Shown: piece after piece, positions 51,431-60,152 of the stretch
How positions within the stretch are numbered: the first letter of the stretch is position 1
How the letters are laid out: each line of letters starts with the position of its first letter
Assembly (NCBI GenBank): GCA_009937615.1
Contig: JAACFB010000002.1
Location: forward strand, 1-64,000
Length of the DNA stretch: 64,000 nucleotides
Source of the DNA: Gammaproteobacteria bacterium
Lineage (GTDB): Bacteria > Pseudomonadota > Gammaproteobacteria > Steroidobacterales > Woeseiaceae
Direction of reading: 5' to 3'
The notes under the pieces: model-generated
Database searches by the model: none
What the model saw: the letters and a program-made list of their open reading frames with translations, nothing else
What the model was told of the DNA's origin: nothing
Translations under genes and position numbers: made by a program

Positions 51431-52762
51431 ATGCGCGAGGTTGATCATCAGCTAACTGAAGCTTCACCGGTCGCGGCCAGCCCCGTCAGCGGCACCGAGC
51501 GTTTCGCGAGTCTCGACACACTGCGAGGCGTTGCGATTCTCGGCATTCTTGTCATGAATATCTACGCGTTTGCAATGCCGTTTGCCGCGTACAGCAACCC
51601 TATGGCGATGGGAGGAACGGACTACCGAAATATCGCTATCTGGTTTTTTACGCACATTTTCTTCGATCAGAAGTTTCTAAGTATCTTTGCCATGTTGTTC
51701 GGTGCAGGTGTCGTTCTGATTGCCGATCATGCCGAGCAACGCGGCGTCGGGTCCGTTCGACTGCATTACCGTCGCCAGTTAATTCTGCTCGTCCTCGGGG
51801 CACTGCACGCCTATTTTCTTTGGGTCGGAGACATTCTTTTTGCCTATGCCGCGGTGGGGATGGTTGTCTATCCATTCCGAAAGCTGATGCCGCGCATGTT
51901 GATCATCATCGCCTGCCTTATGTTGCCAATAACATTCGCGGCCATGCATGGCTTCTCTTACGTTATCGAAGATATGCAGGTCAAAGCTGCTGATTACCAG
52001 GCGCGTGTTGCCGCAGGCGAAACGCTGGATGAAAAGCAAAAGAAAATCCTCGAACGATGGGATGCGTCGCGCGGCTTTATGGCGCCTGAACCAGAGGATC
52101 TGCAGGTCGATATCCAGGCCTACCGAAGCGGATATCCTGAAATCATTCTGTACCGGGCGCCTGTTGTCCTGAGCATGCAACAGGGAATGCTGTTGCTCTT
52201 TTCCTGGCGCATTGCCGCGCTGATGTTTATCGGCATGGCGTTGATGAAGCTGGGCATATTGTCGGGCCGGCGACCAGTCAACTTTTACAGAAGATTAACG
52301 TTTGCGGCTTATGGCCTGGGTCTGCCGCTTGCGGTTTTCAGCGGATTCAACCTGTTCGTTCATGATTTCGATCCTATTTTTGCGGCGCGGTACGGCATGG
52401 CTGCTAACTATTTCGGCAGCATTTTGGTTGCGCTGGGTCACATAGGATCGGTCATGCTAGTTCTCAAGGCCGGCCTCTGGCAGCGGCTCATGGATCGCTT
52501 TGCCGCCGTGGGCCGAATGGCCCTGACTAACTATCTGATGCACTCGCTGATTCTGACGACCGTCTTCTATGGCTACGGCCTGGGGTTGTATGCGCAGCTT
52601 TCCCGCACTTCGCAAATGGGTCTTGTAATCGTCGTCATTGCCATTCAGTTGCTTCTGAGTCCGTGGTGGCTAGGGCGATACCGCTTCGGGCCGGTCGAGT
52701 GGCTGTCGCGCTCGCTGACCTACTGGCGACGGCAGCCGATGCGCCGCGAGATAGTGATCTGA
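51431..52762 (+). CDS. DUF418 family membrane protein (YeiB-like)
   Basis: A 443-residue inner membrane protein. It opens with RFASLDTLRGVAILGILVMNI, typical of the family, and has about ten hydrophobic segments. The conserved C-terminal part contains FAAVGRMALTNYLMHSL and PWWLGRYRFGPVEWLSRSLTYW, the DUF418 signature. Members are often described as putative acyltransferase-like or transport proteins without proven function. The start is the ATG at 51431. It lies in divergent orientation to the minigene. Confidence 0.88.
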   Translation: MREVDHQLTEASPVAASPVSGTERFASLDTLRGVAILGILVMNIYAFAMPFAAYSNPMAMGGTDYRNIAIWFFTHIFFDQKFLSIFAMLFGAGVVLIADHAEQRGVGSVRLHYRRQLILLVLGALHAYFLWVGDILFAYAAVGMVVYPFRKLMPRMLIIIACLMLPITFAAMHGFSYVIEDMQVKAADYQARVAAGETLDEKQKKILERWDASRGFMAPEPEDLQVDIQAYRSGYPEIILYRAPVVLSMQQGMLLLFSWRIAALMFIGMALMKLGILSGRRPVNFYRRLTFAAYGLGLPLAVFSGFNLFVHDFDPIFAARYGMAANYFGSILVALGHIGSVMLVLKAGLWQRLMDRFAAVGRMALTNYLMHSLILTTVFYGYGLGLYAQLSRTSQMGLVIVVIAIQLLLSPWWLGRYRFGPVEWLSRSLTYWRRQPMRREIVI

Positions 52763-52857
52763 CACGATGAAACTCCTGCCAAATGGCGTGTATACTGCAG
52801 GCAAAACTGCGCTGCGGCCACCGCATTGCAATAACTAGAACCGAAAGAGAGACGATA

Positions 52858-53304
52858 ATGGCAATCGCAGATCTAAAAAATGTATTGAAAATCTTTGGCG
52901 GCGCCGAGGTTGGCGAGGAAGCTCAGCAAGAACTGTTCAAGGAAGTATTGATGATGACCCTGGCCAGGGCGGCGGATGCCGATATCAGCATTCAAGCGGT
53001 CGAGGTCGACAGGATCCGTGAGATCATTAAAGAGCATACCGGTGAGGAAGTCAGTTCTGCCGATATTCGGGTTGCGGCCCGTGCCGAGCTATATGCAGAA
53101 GCGACGCTGCTTAAATATCTGTCCAGCGTACGCAAGAAAATGGCCAACAAGGACCGTGTCAGTATCGTGCATGCGCTTGCCGACGTGTTTCGAATCGATA
53201 AAGCGGTCAGTGTCCTCGAGATCGACTTTTTTAATGGTGTCGCGGAAGCGTTGCAGGTGACTCCGGCGGAAATCGCCGGGCTTGTCGCAGGGAGCGTAGA
53301 CTGA
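52858..53304 (+). CDS. TerB-family protein
   Basis: From the ATG at 52858 (purine-rich AGAGAGACGATA before it) the product has 148 residues. It is all-helical with the TerB pattern: an EEAQQELFKEVLMMTLARAADADIS-type first helix region, an acidic loop, and DRVSIVHALADVFRIDKAVSVLE with the calcium-binding-like acidic residues. TerB-like proteins are linked to tellurite and envelope stress; the rest of a ter cluster is not present. Its 3' end overlaps the convergent EamA gene by 74 bases. Confidence 0.82.
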   Translation: MAIADLKNVLKIFGGAEVGEEAQQELFKEVLMMTLARAADADISIQAVEVDRIREIIKEHTGEEVSSADIRVAARAELYAEATLLKYLSSVRKKMANKDRVSIVHALADVFRIDKAVSVLEIDFFNGVAEALQVTPAEIAGLVAGSVD

Positions 53305-54172
53305 CACCGATCTCCCGGTAGACAACAAAAAGGCCGGAGGCGATGATCGTTAATGCCCCGACGACGGTCCAGCGGTCCGGCACTTCGTCCCAGATCAGGT
53401 AGCCGGCGATCGCGGCGCCCACGATGGCCGTGTACTCAAACGGTGCGAGCAGCGCCGGCGGCGCGCGCCGATAACCGCCGATAATTCCGATCCATGCGAT
53501 GACCGAGCAGGCGCCTGCGAGCAAGAACAGCAGCCAGCCGCTTGCGTCGGGCGCCTGCCAGCCACCGCGGCTCAACATGGAGGCTGAAACAAACATTGGG
53601 CCCGTTATGACATAAATAGAAAGCGCGTAAGTACTTTCAGTTGTTGCCAGCTTGCGCGCGGTAATCGCGAGACACGCGTAACAAAACGAGCCAAACAGGG
53701 TGGCCAGCGCGGCGACAGAAACCTCACCGGTGCCAGGGCGAAGGATAATCAGAACGCCTGTAAAGCCAACGACAACCGCGACCCATCGACGCCAGCCGAC
53801 CTGCTCGCCGAGTACCGGAACGGACAGCGCTGTGACCATAAGCGGCGCCGTGAATCCAAGGGTCAGTGCACTGACCAACGGCATCCGCGCGAGCCCATAG
53901 AAGAAACCGAACATGGCTCCGGTCGCGAACAGAGTCCGCAGAAAATGTGCTGGCCACTTCCGCGTCAGCAGGCTTTTTACCCCGCCGAATTGGCGCGCGA
54001 GAAGAAGAAATATTGTCAGGCCGATCGCGCTACGAAGGAATACGAACTGTTCCAACGGGTAGTTTGCCAGCAAAGCCTTGGCGCAAAGATCGAGACCCAG
54101 TCCACCGGCAACGCCGAGTAGCAGAAAGGCTACGGCAGAAGTGGTCGAATCCTGGGCGGAGGGAAGACTCAT
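53231..54172 (-). CDS. EamA/DMT-family transporter
   Basis: From the ATG at 54172 the product has 313 residues with about ten helices in two EamA repeats. The first repeat includes FLRSAIGLTIFLLLARQF and PLVSALTLGFTAPLMV; the second contains GAACSVIAWIGIIGGY-like helices and PALLAPFEYTAIVGAAIAGYLIWDEVPD. These are usually exporters of amino acids or other metabolites; the substrate is unknown. The C-terminal 24 codons overlap the convergent TerB gene. Confidence 0.88.
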   Translation of the reverse strand: MSLPSAQDSTTSAVAFLLLGVAGGLGLDLCAKALLANYPLEQFVFLRSAIGLTIFLLLARQFGGVKSLLTRKWPAHFLRTLFATGAMFGFFYGLARMPLVSALTLGFTAPLMVTALSVPVLGEQVGWRRWVAVVVGFTGVLIILRPGTGEVSVAALATLFGSFCYACLAITARKLATTESTYALSIYVITGPMFVSASMLSRGGWQAPDASGWLLFLLAGACSVIAWIGIIGGYRRAPPALLAPFEYTAIVGAAIAGYLIWDEVPDRWTVVGALTIIASGLFVVYREIGVSLRSLRQARRFPPESPATLPRHH

Positions 54173-54311
54173 TTGTGGGAAGCCGGGCGATGAAACAGAA
54201 CGAGAGCTGAACATCATCTCACGCCCGTATCGACGAGCCTATAGATTCAGCTTCGATTCAGTGACGCAACCGCTTAATGGGTGTCAACGTACACGAATCG
54301 AGGCCAATGAC

Positions 54312-55217
54312 ATGGCGACCAGAAAAAGTCCCGCGATATATGCAAAGTTGCTCGTGCTGATGCTGGCGGCCAACGGAATGCTCAACGTGGCGGCACAGGC
54401 CCAAGATAATGCAGGCGAGAATATTGGGCGATTGTCGACAACGACGCAGTTTCCACGGCAACAGCGCGACCGTGGTGAAAGCGGAACCGTCGTCGAGAAT
54501 GAGTTTGAACCGCTCGAAACGAAAGGCTCGCGGGTTACAGGCAAGCAATCGGGGACCACAAAAACCGGCGCTGCAGCGGCCCAGTCAACAAGTTCAGAAT
54601 TCTGGTTTTATGCGGCGGACGTGGTCCTGTTCAATGATCACGATGTTGATGGCTATTTTAGTGGAATCGACCTGCTTTTCGACGCGGACACGTATTTCAG
54701 CCGCGCTGAGGTATATGCGGTTGTCTACCTGAGTCTCGAAGGTGGGCCATGGAACGAATTGGCCGCTACCGACGACTTCAGTATTTTCGGTGCTTCGGCA
54801 GACGATGAGTACGTCATTGTGACGGAGCTGGTTTCAGGCTACCCAAGCGGCAGTTACGATTTGTTGATAGAGCTGTTCGACGCCCGTGACGATACTTTCT
54901 TGGCCAGCTTTGGTCCGGAAGACACTTCGGACCTCGCATTTCTGAGCCTCGAGGACGCAGAGCGCGACGCGCCCCAGGGTACGGCGATTATTATCAGGGA
55001 GCAGGGTGGCGGTGCGCTGGGTTGGCCGATGCTTCTGCTGCTGTTCTTGTCAAGGCGAGCCTCTTTGAGACATTGGCCTGGATCATCAGCAGGCACGGGG
55101 TCAACAGCAGCGTCAGTACGGTTGCAAACGCAAGACCACCGGCGACCGATGAGGCAAGCTGCATCCACCATTGTGAACTCGGCGCGCCAACCAGGATTTC
55201 GCGTGAGATCAGATTGA
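54312..55217 (+). CDS. Choice-of-anchor H family protein with GlyGly-CTERM signal and extra tail
   Basis: From the ATG at 54312 the product has 301 residues with a signal peptide (LLVLMLAANGMLNVAAQA). A middle region in YFSGIDLLFDADTYFSRAEVY, YLSLEGGPWNEL and YPSGSYDLLIELFDARDD matches the choice-of-anchor H family, surface proteins with alternative C-terminal anchors. Near residues 231-250 a GlyGly-CTERM sorting signal appears: GGGALGW, a hydrophobic run, then SRR. Normally the protein stops there; this frame runs 50 residues further, over the end of the RND gene. A TGA in another frame (55069-55071) would end it at the normal place, so a frameshift or lost stop is likely. No rhombosortase is in the window. 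Confidence 0.78.
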   Translation: MATRKSPAIYAKLLVLMLAANGMLNVAAQAQDNAGENIGRLSTTTQFPRQQRDRGESGTVVENEFEPLETKGSRVTGKQSGTTKTGAAAAQSTSSEFWFYAADVVLFNDHDVDGYFSGIDLLFDADTYFSRAEVYAVVYLSLEGGPWNELAATDDFSIFGASADDEYVIVTELVSGYPSGSYDLLIELFDARDDTFLASFGPEDTSDLAFLSLEDAERDAPQGTAIIIREQGGGALGWPMLLLLFLSRRASLRHWPGSSAGTGSTAASVRLQTQDHRRPMRQAASTIVNSARQPGFRVRSD

Positions 55218-58146
55218 TATTAACGCCCAGCACCATCGGCATCAGGCCGACGATTGTCGTCACTGTTGTTAGCAATACAGGGCGCAGGCGAATCGCACAG
55301 GTTCGGAGGATTGCGTCGGTCTCCGCAGTGCCGCGGGAGCGAAGAACATTATAGGTGTCGATCAGTACGATGTTGTTATTGACCACGATGCCTGCGAGCG
55401 TAATGACGCCCACGCTGCTCATAATCACGCCGAATGGCATGCCCATCACGAGATGTCCAAGAAGGACGCCACCGGTAGAAAAGAGTACTGCCGTAAGAAT
55501 CAGAAACGCCTGGTAGATGTTATTGAACTGTGTAACCAGAATGATGGCCATGATGGCAAGCGCCGCCAACATCGCGTTGCCGAGGAATTTTTCGTCCTCT
55601 TCCTGATCCTCGATCGTGCCGCGAAACTCTGCGCTCACACTCGAGTGGAGTCCGGCTGCCGGAAGCAGTGAACGCAGTTCGGCAATCACCTCCGGTGCCA
55701 GGTATCCCTGTGCAACGTCAGCTTGCAGTGTCATTGTACGGCGCATATCGGTTCGAGTAATTGTGCTGACCTTCTGCGCAGGCACGCGCTCGACGAAGGT
55801 GCTGATGGGCACTAGGCCGTCCGGCGTAGGAATGCGAAGCTCATCGATTTGCGACAAGCTGCGTTTGTCTGCCGGATAACGAACCCGGATGTCAATCTCG
55901 TCGTCGCTGTCATCGGGCCGGTATTCGCCGATCTTAATGCCGTTGGTCACGAGCTGCACCATGGCGCCGACTAGCGTGATGTCGGCCCCAAACCGCGCAG
56001 CCTCCGCCCGATCAACCTTGATTTGCCACTCAATGCCCGGGAGAGGCCGGCTGTCTTCGATATTTGTGACGGCTTCGTGCTGTTCGAGCAGAGCCCGCAC
56101 CTTTGCAATGGATTCAACGACCAAATCGCCATCGCGTGCCGAAAACTCGATGAAGATCGGCTTGCCTTGCGGAGGGCCGGCATCGGGCTTGCGCGTTTCG
56201 ATCGTGATGCCGGCCAGGTCAGCTGTCCTGGCACGAATGTCGGCCAGTATCTGATTGGCCGTCCTGCGCAGATCCCAGTCGATGAAGTTAAGCGTGATTG
56301 AACCGATCCGATCCTCAGAGCCCTTTGCGCCGCCTGTCTTGGCGTACATGTACTCAATTTCGGGCATGTTCGCTATGCGTTCCTCGACCTGACGGACCAG
56401 GAAATCTTTCTCATCGGTCGAGAGGTCGCCGCGTGCCCGAATATCGACCATCGCAAACGGCGGCTCAATTTCCGGAAAGTATTCGACGCCGCGACCAAGC
56501 ACGAAGAAGCCTGTATAGATAACCATAAGCAGCCCCGAGACGGCTGCAACACTGCGCCACGGATGCCGCAGAGACTTCCGCAGAAATCGGATATAGCGGC
56601 CCGTTAGCCCGGTGATCGTGTCGAGGTCGCCCGTTTCCGCAGCTGCGAGCTGCCGGCGTTCCTCGGCGCTGACTGCCCCGGACCGACCAAACAGTGAACC
56701 CAGGGTCGGCACGATCAGCAGCGCCATGAGCAATGATGCAGCCAGCACTGCGATCAGCGTAATCGGTAGAAATTTCATGAATTCGCCGGACATTCCCGGC
56801 CAGAAGGCAAGCGGTACGAATGCCGCGAGCGTGGTACACGTCGACGCGATGATCGGTGAAGACATGCGAATGGCGGCACGCGAATACGCGGTACGCCGTG
56901 AGTCGCCTTCCGCAAGGCGCCTGTCCGCCATTTCGGTAACAACAATGGCACCGTCCACGAGCAGGCCAACAGCCATGATCAGCGCAAACAGCACCATCAT
57001 GTTGATCGTCATGCCAAACGCGCCAATGAGCAGAATACCGAGCAGAAAGCTGCCCGGAATCGCCACTCCAACGAGCAGTGCAGAGCGCATCCCGAGGATT
57101 CCGATTATCACAATGAACACGAGCAGTACCGCGGCCAACACGCTGTTCTGAAGCTCCGTCAGCAGCTCGTTGACTTCTTCCGACTTGTCACGCGATGCAC
57201 TGATTTCGATTTCGTCAGGCCAGTAGCGCCTCTCCTCCTCGATGATGGCCATCACCTGCTCAATCGCTTCAATCAGGTTGGCGCCGCCACGCTGGACGAC
57301 CTCGATCGCGAGCGCGGGCTTTCCGTTCAAGCGGGCATAGCTCTCGGCATCCTTGTAGGTGCGCCGCACTTCTGCAATGTCCTTGAAGTGCACGATTCTG
57401 TCGCCGACCGCCTTGATGGGCAGATCGAGTACATCCTGCGGCGACTCGAATACGCCGGGAACCTTGACTGGAAAGCGTCCCTCGGTTGATTGCAGCGCGC
57501 CGGCGGCTACTAGCTTGTTGTTATTCGCGACAAACTGGATGATTTGCGCCTGGTCGAGTCCGTAACTTTCCATTGCCAGCGGATCAACAATTACCTCCAT
57601 CAGTTCTTCGCGTTTGCCGACAAGATTGACCTCGAGTACGCCGCTGACTCCTTCGAACTTCTCCTTGAGGTTTTCGGCAATACGGGTCAACGACCGTTCC
57701 GGAACGTTGCCCGCAAGGTTCAGAACCAGCATCGGATCTTCCTGGGTCAGCTTGGCTTCAGAGATCGTCGGGTCGTCTGTTTCGCTCGGCAGTTCCGCCG
57801 CCGCGTTGTCGACGCGTTCCCTGATGTCCTGCAAAGCGCGGTCCGTATTAATGCCAGCCTCGAACTCGACTATCACACTGGCACCGCCTTCATAGGCTTC
57901 GGCGACCATCTCCTTGATACCCTCGACGGTGCGAATCTCCTGTTCCATCGGGCGTACCAAGAGTCGCTCCGCGTCCTCCGGGGAAATCCCGTCATGCGTC
58001 ATCTGAACGTAGATGACCGGAATTTCGATATCGGGCTCCGCCTCTTTCGGGATGGTTATGTAGGTGTATATCCCGGCGACGACAATCGTGATCAACCCGA
58101 GGATGACCGTACGGTAACGGGACATTGCGACGTCGATAAGCTGCAT
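54994..58146 (-). CDS. RND efflux pump permease
   Basis: From the ATG at 58146, two bases after the adaptor stop, the product has 1050 residues. It has the RND fold: the first helix (TVILGLITIVVAGIYTYITIP), a large periplasmic part with GISPEDAERLLVRPMEQEI, proton-relay helix GLLVDGAIVVTEMADRR, a second periplasmic part, and a last membrane block (MSSVGVITLAGIVVNNNIVLIDT). The substrate class cannot be told; this half-way between AcrB- and CzcA-like type is common in multidrug exporters. It is under the same promoter as padR and the adaptor. The end overlaps the choice-of-anchor H gene. Confidence 0.92.
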   Translation of the reverse strand: MQLIDVAMSRYRTVILGLITIVVAGIYTYITIPKEAEPDIEIPVIYVQMTHDGISPEDAERLLVRPMEQEIRTVEGIKEMVAEAYEGGASVIVEFEAGINTDRALQDIRERVDNAAAELPSETDDPTISEAKLTQEDPMLVLNLAGNVPERSLTRIAENLKEKFEGVSGVLEVNLVGKREELMEVIVDPLAMESYGLDQAQIIQFVANNNKLVAAGALQSTEGRFPVKVPGVFESPQDVLDLPIKAVGDRIVHFKDIAEVRRTYKDAESYARLNGKPALAIEVVQRGGANLIEAIEQVMAIIEEERRYWPDEIEISASRDKSEEVNELLTELQNSVLAAVLLVFIVIIGILGMRSALLVGVAIPGSFLLGILLIGAFGMTINMMVLFALIMAVGLLVDGAIVVTEMADRRLAEGDSRRTAYSRAAIRMSSPIIASTCTTLAAFVPLAFWPGMSGEFMKFLPITLIAVLAASLLMALLIVPTLGSLFGRSGAVSAEERRQLAAAETGDLDTITGLTGRYIRFLRKSLRHPWRSVAAVSGLLMVIYTGFFVLGRGVEYFPEIEPPFAMVDIRARGDLSTDEKDFLVRQVEERIANMPEIEYMYAKTGGAKGSEDRIGSITLNFIDWDLRRTANQILADIRARTADLAGITIETRKPDAGPPQGKPIFIEFSARDGDLVVESIAKVRALLEQHEAVTNIEDSRPLPGIEWQIKVDRAEAARFGADITLVGAMVQLVTNGIKIGEYRPDDSDDEIDIRVRYPADKRSLSQIDELRIPTPDGLVPISTFVERVPAQKVSTITRTDMRRTMTLQADVAQGYLAPEVIAELRSLLPAAGLHSSVSAEFRGTIEDQEEDEKFLGNAMLAALAIMAIILVTQFNNIYQAFLILTAVLFSTGGVLLGHLVMGMPFGVIMSSVGVITLAGIVVNNNIVLIDTYNVLRSRGTAETDAILRTCAIRLRPVLLTTVTTIVGLMPMVLGVNINLISREILVGAPSSQWWMQLASSVAGGLAFATVLTLLLTPCLLMIQANVSKRLALTRTAAEASANPAHRHPAP

Positions 58147-58148
58147 CG

Positions 58149-59288
58149 CTAGTCGGCCTGGTCGTCTGCCTTGATTGCCACGGCTGTGTCTATGTCGCTT
58201 TCGGGGACGGTTTGCACCATCGTCCCGCTGGTCACGAAACCCTGGCCGACCGTTATGATCGTTGCCGTCTCGGGCAGGCCCGCAAGCCAAACGCCATCGT
58301 GCGACGACAACGCGATATCCGCGACCACGAATTCAACTTCGCCAGCTTCATTGATAATTTTGACGCCCACGTTGCCAGCGTCATCGAGCGTCAACAGTGA
58401 CGGCGAGACGTGGTGCGCGTAGATGGTCTCGGCAGGAATAAACAATTCGGCCGTACCGCCTGCGCGCAGCGAACCATCGTGGTTATCAACCTCGAGTTCT
58501 ACGAGGAAGGTTCGTGTCGCCTCGTCCGCAACAGGCGCAACAAAGCGAATTCTGCCGTGTACGCGTTCGCCCGTCGCGAGTCTCGCTTCGGCGGGCTCCC
58601 CGACGTTGACGAATCCTGCATCAAACTCGGATACATTCGCGGACACGATCATCGTTCTGTTATCGACGAACGTGGCTACGGGATCACCAAGCTTCAAGAA
58701 GTCGCCGACTTCGACGATGCGTGACTGCAGTGCGCCATCGAATGGAGCACGAATCGTCATGTATTCGAGGTCAAGCTGCGCGCGCTTCAGCTCCGTCCTG
58801 GCGGCTTCGAGCAGAGCAATGCCTTCCTGTAACTGCGCTTCCGAAACGTAGCTTTCGGCTTTTAACCGGACCCGCCCTTCGTATTCGACTTGGCGCTGCT
58901 TTACCATGGCTTGCGCCTGGGCCAGCCTCGCGCGGCGGTCTCTTTCATCCAGCTGCACAATGACTTCGCCGGCCGATACGTTGGCGCCACGTTCGGCACC
59001 GATCTTGACGGCGCGACCGTCTGTTTCGACCGAAAGCTCGACGATACGCGCAGGCGCCGTCTTGCCGTTGACGGCTATCGTGCGGGTGATCTTTTCAGCA
59101 GCCTGCGTGCGGACCCTGACTCTGCTTTGCGGCGCTGTGACGGTCGTCGCAAGTCCGCCGTCCGGCGCAGACCCCGGCATGTCGTCGTTGCTTTCGAATT
59201 GACCGGATACCAGCCACAGCGTTATCAGCACGGCTATTCCGGCAGAATAAAGCCATGAGCGGTACCTTTTGAGTCTGTCCAATTTCAT
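58149..59288 (-). CDS. RND periplasmic adaptor (membrane fusion protein)
   Basis: The 379-residue product has an N-terminal helix (LYSAGIAVLITLWLVSG), a lipoyl half (TDGRAVKIGAERGANVSAGEVIVQLDERD), a coiled coil (about 115-170), the second half (IRAPFDGALQSRIVEVGDFLKLGDP) and a beta-barrel. It bridges the RND permease to an outer-membrane channel, which is not encoded here. The start is the ATG at 59288, 50 bases after padR. The pump gene follows at once. Confidence 0.9.
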   Translation of the reverse strand: MKLDRLKRYRSWLYSAGIAVLITLWLVSGQFESNDDMPGSAPDGGLATTVTAPQSRVRVRTQAAEKITRTIAVNGKTAPARIVELSVETDGRAVKIGAERGANVSAGEVIVQLDERDRRARLAQAQAMVKQRQVEYEGRVRLKAESYVSEAQLQEGIALLEAARTELKRAQLDLEYMTIRAPFDGALQSRIVEVGDFLKLGDPVATFVDNRTMIVSANVSEFDAGFVNVGEPAEARLATGERVHGRIRFVAPVADEATRTFLVELEVDNHDGSLRAGGTAELFIPAETIYAHHVSPSLLTLDDAGNVGVKIINEAGEVEFVVADIALSSHDGVWLAGLPETATIITVGQGFVTSGTMVQTVPESDIDTAVAIKADDQAD

Positions 59289-59338
59289 CTCTAGTCGACC
59301 TGTGATGGGTAGATGCCGTCAACGGACGGAGTATCAAT

Positions 59339-59887
59339 TCAAGCCGTTGCGTTTTGTTTGGGTGTTTCCTGTGCCTCGAACAACATGTGCCCATGTTCCT
59401 CGATGTAGCCCCGCATCGCGTTCATGTAGGCTCGCCCAAGGCCGACCGTGAACACCATGCCGCCCGACGACTCGTTCATGCATGAGGCCTCGAAATCATC
59501 GAAGAGTTGCATGTAACGCTCGATTTCGGCGATCCGATTATGGAGAACCGTCTGGATTTGCTCGGCCGTCATGAGGTGGGCAAAGCACATCGTGGCCAGG
59601 AACTCGGAGCGTACCTTGTGGCTGGGATTCGGATTGTCCAGCTCCTCGAGCAGTCTTTGCCGCCCCTGCTCCGTGATTCGATAGACCTTTCGATCAGGCT
59701 TTCCTGCCTGGGCGATCTCCCTGCACTGAACGAATCCTTGCTCGGCAAGCGAAGCCAGTGCCGGGTAAATCGAGCCGTAGCCAGCGGCAAAGAAATGGCC
59801 AAAAGACGATTCGAAGTTCTTTTTGAGGTCATAGCCTGAAGCCTCGCCATCGGTCAGCATGCCCAGGCAAACTGTCTTTACATCCAT
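59339..59887 (-). CDS. PadR-family transcriptional regulator
   Basis: From the ATG at 59887 the product has 182 residues. The N-terminal PadR winged helix (MDVKTVCLGMLTDGEASGYDLKKNF, YGSIYPALASLAEQGFVQ, KVYRITEQGRQRLLEEL) is followed by a C-terminal helical domain typical of the longer PadR/Vir group. It probably represses its own operon, including the downstream adaptor and RND pump. A nearly perfect 15-base inverted repeat lies 30 bases upstream (59917-59953). Confidence 0.9.
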   Translation of the reverse strand: MDVKTVCLGMLTDGEASGYDLKKNFESSFGHFFAAGYGSIYPALASLAEQGFVQCREIAQAGKPDRKVYRITEQGRQRLLEELDNPNPSHKVRSEFLATMCFAHLMTAEQIQTVLHNRIAEIERYMQLFDDFEASCMNESSGGMVFTVGLGRAYMNAMRGYIEEHGHMLFEAQETPKQNATA

Positions 59888-59916
59888 CGGGATCCACCAT
59901 GCGGCCAAGGCCGTTC

Positions 59917-59953
59917 ATATATCGGATTGATGTATAGTATCAATCTGATATAT
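59917..59953. promoter_or_regulatory. Likely PadR operator
   Basis: ATATATCGGATTGAT (59917-59931) and ATCAATCTGATATAT (59939-59953) are inverted copies with one mismatch, separated by GTATAGT. It lies 30 bases upstream of the padR ATG, in an A+T-rich patch that also contains a -10-like TACTAT on the minus strand. A bound dimer would cover that promoter, so autorepression of padR and the pump is expected. Confidence 0.8.
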
Positions 59954-60152
59954 AAAGTCCAGACGAAATTTGTAAGCAATTGTTTCAATGCGGAAAAATG
60001 CAATCAAAACAGTCGCCTGATCAAGCGAGTCAACGATTGTGCAGGACCTGCTGGCAGCAGGAACACGGCCCGATGCGCTGGCTCGGAAGGTGCGGAAGAC
60101 CCCGGGTGACCAGTGACTTGTTTGTGGGCGTTGACTGACGCAAGCTAGCGTG

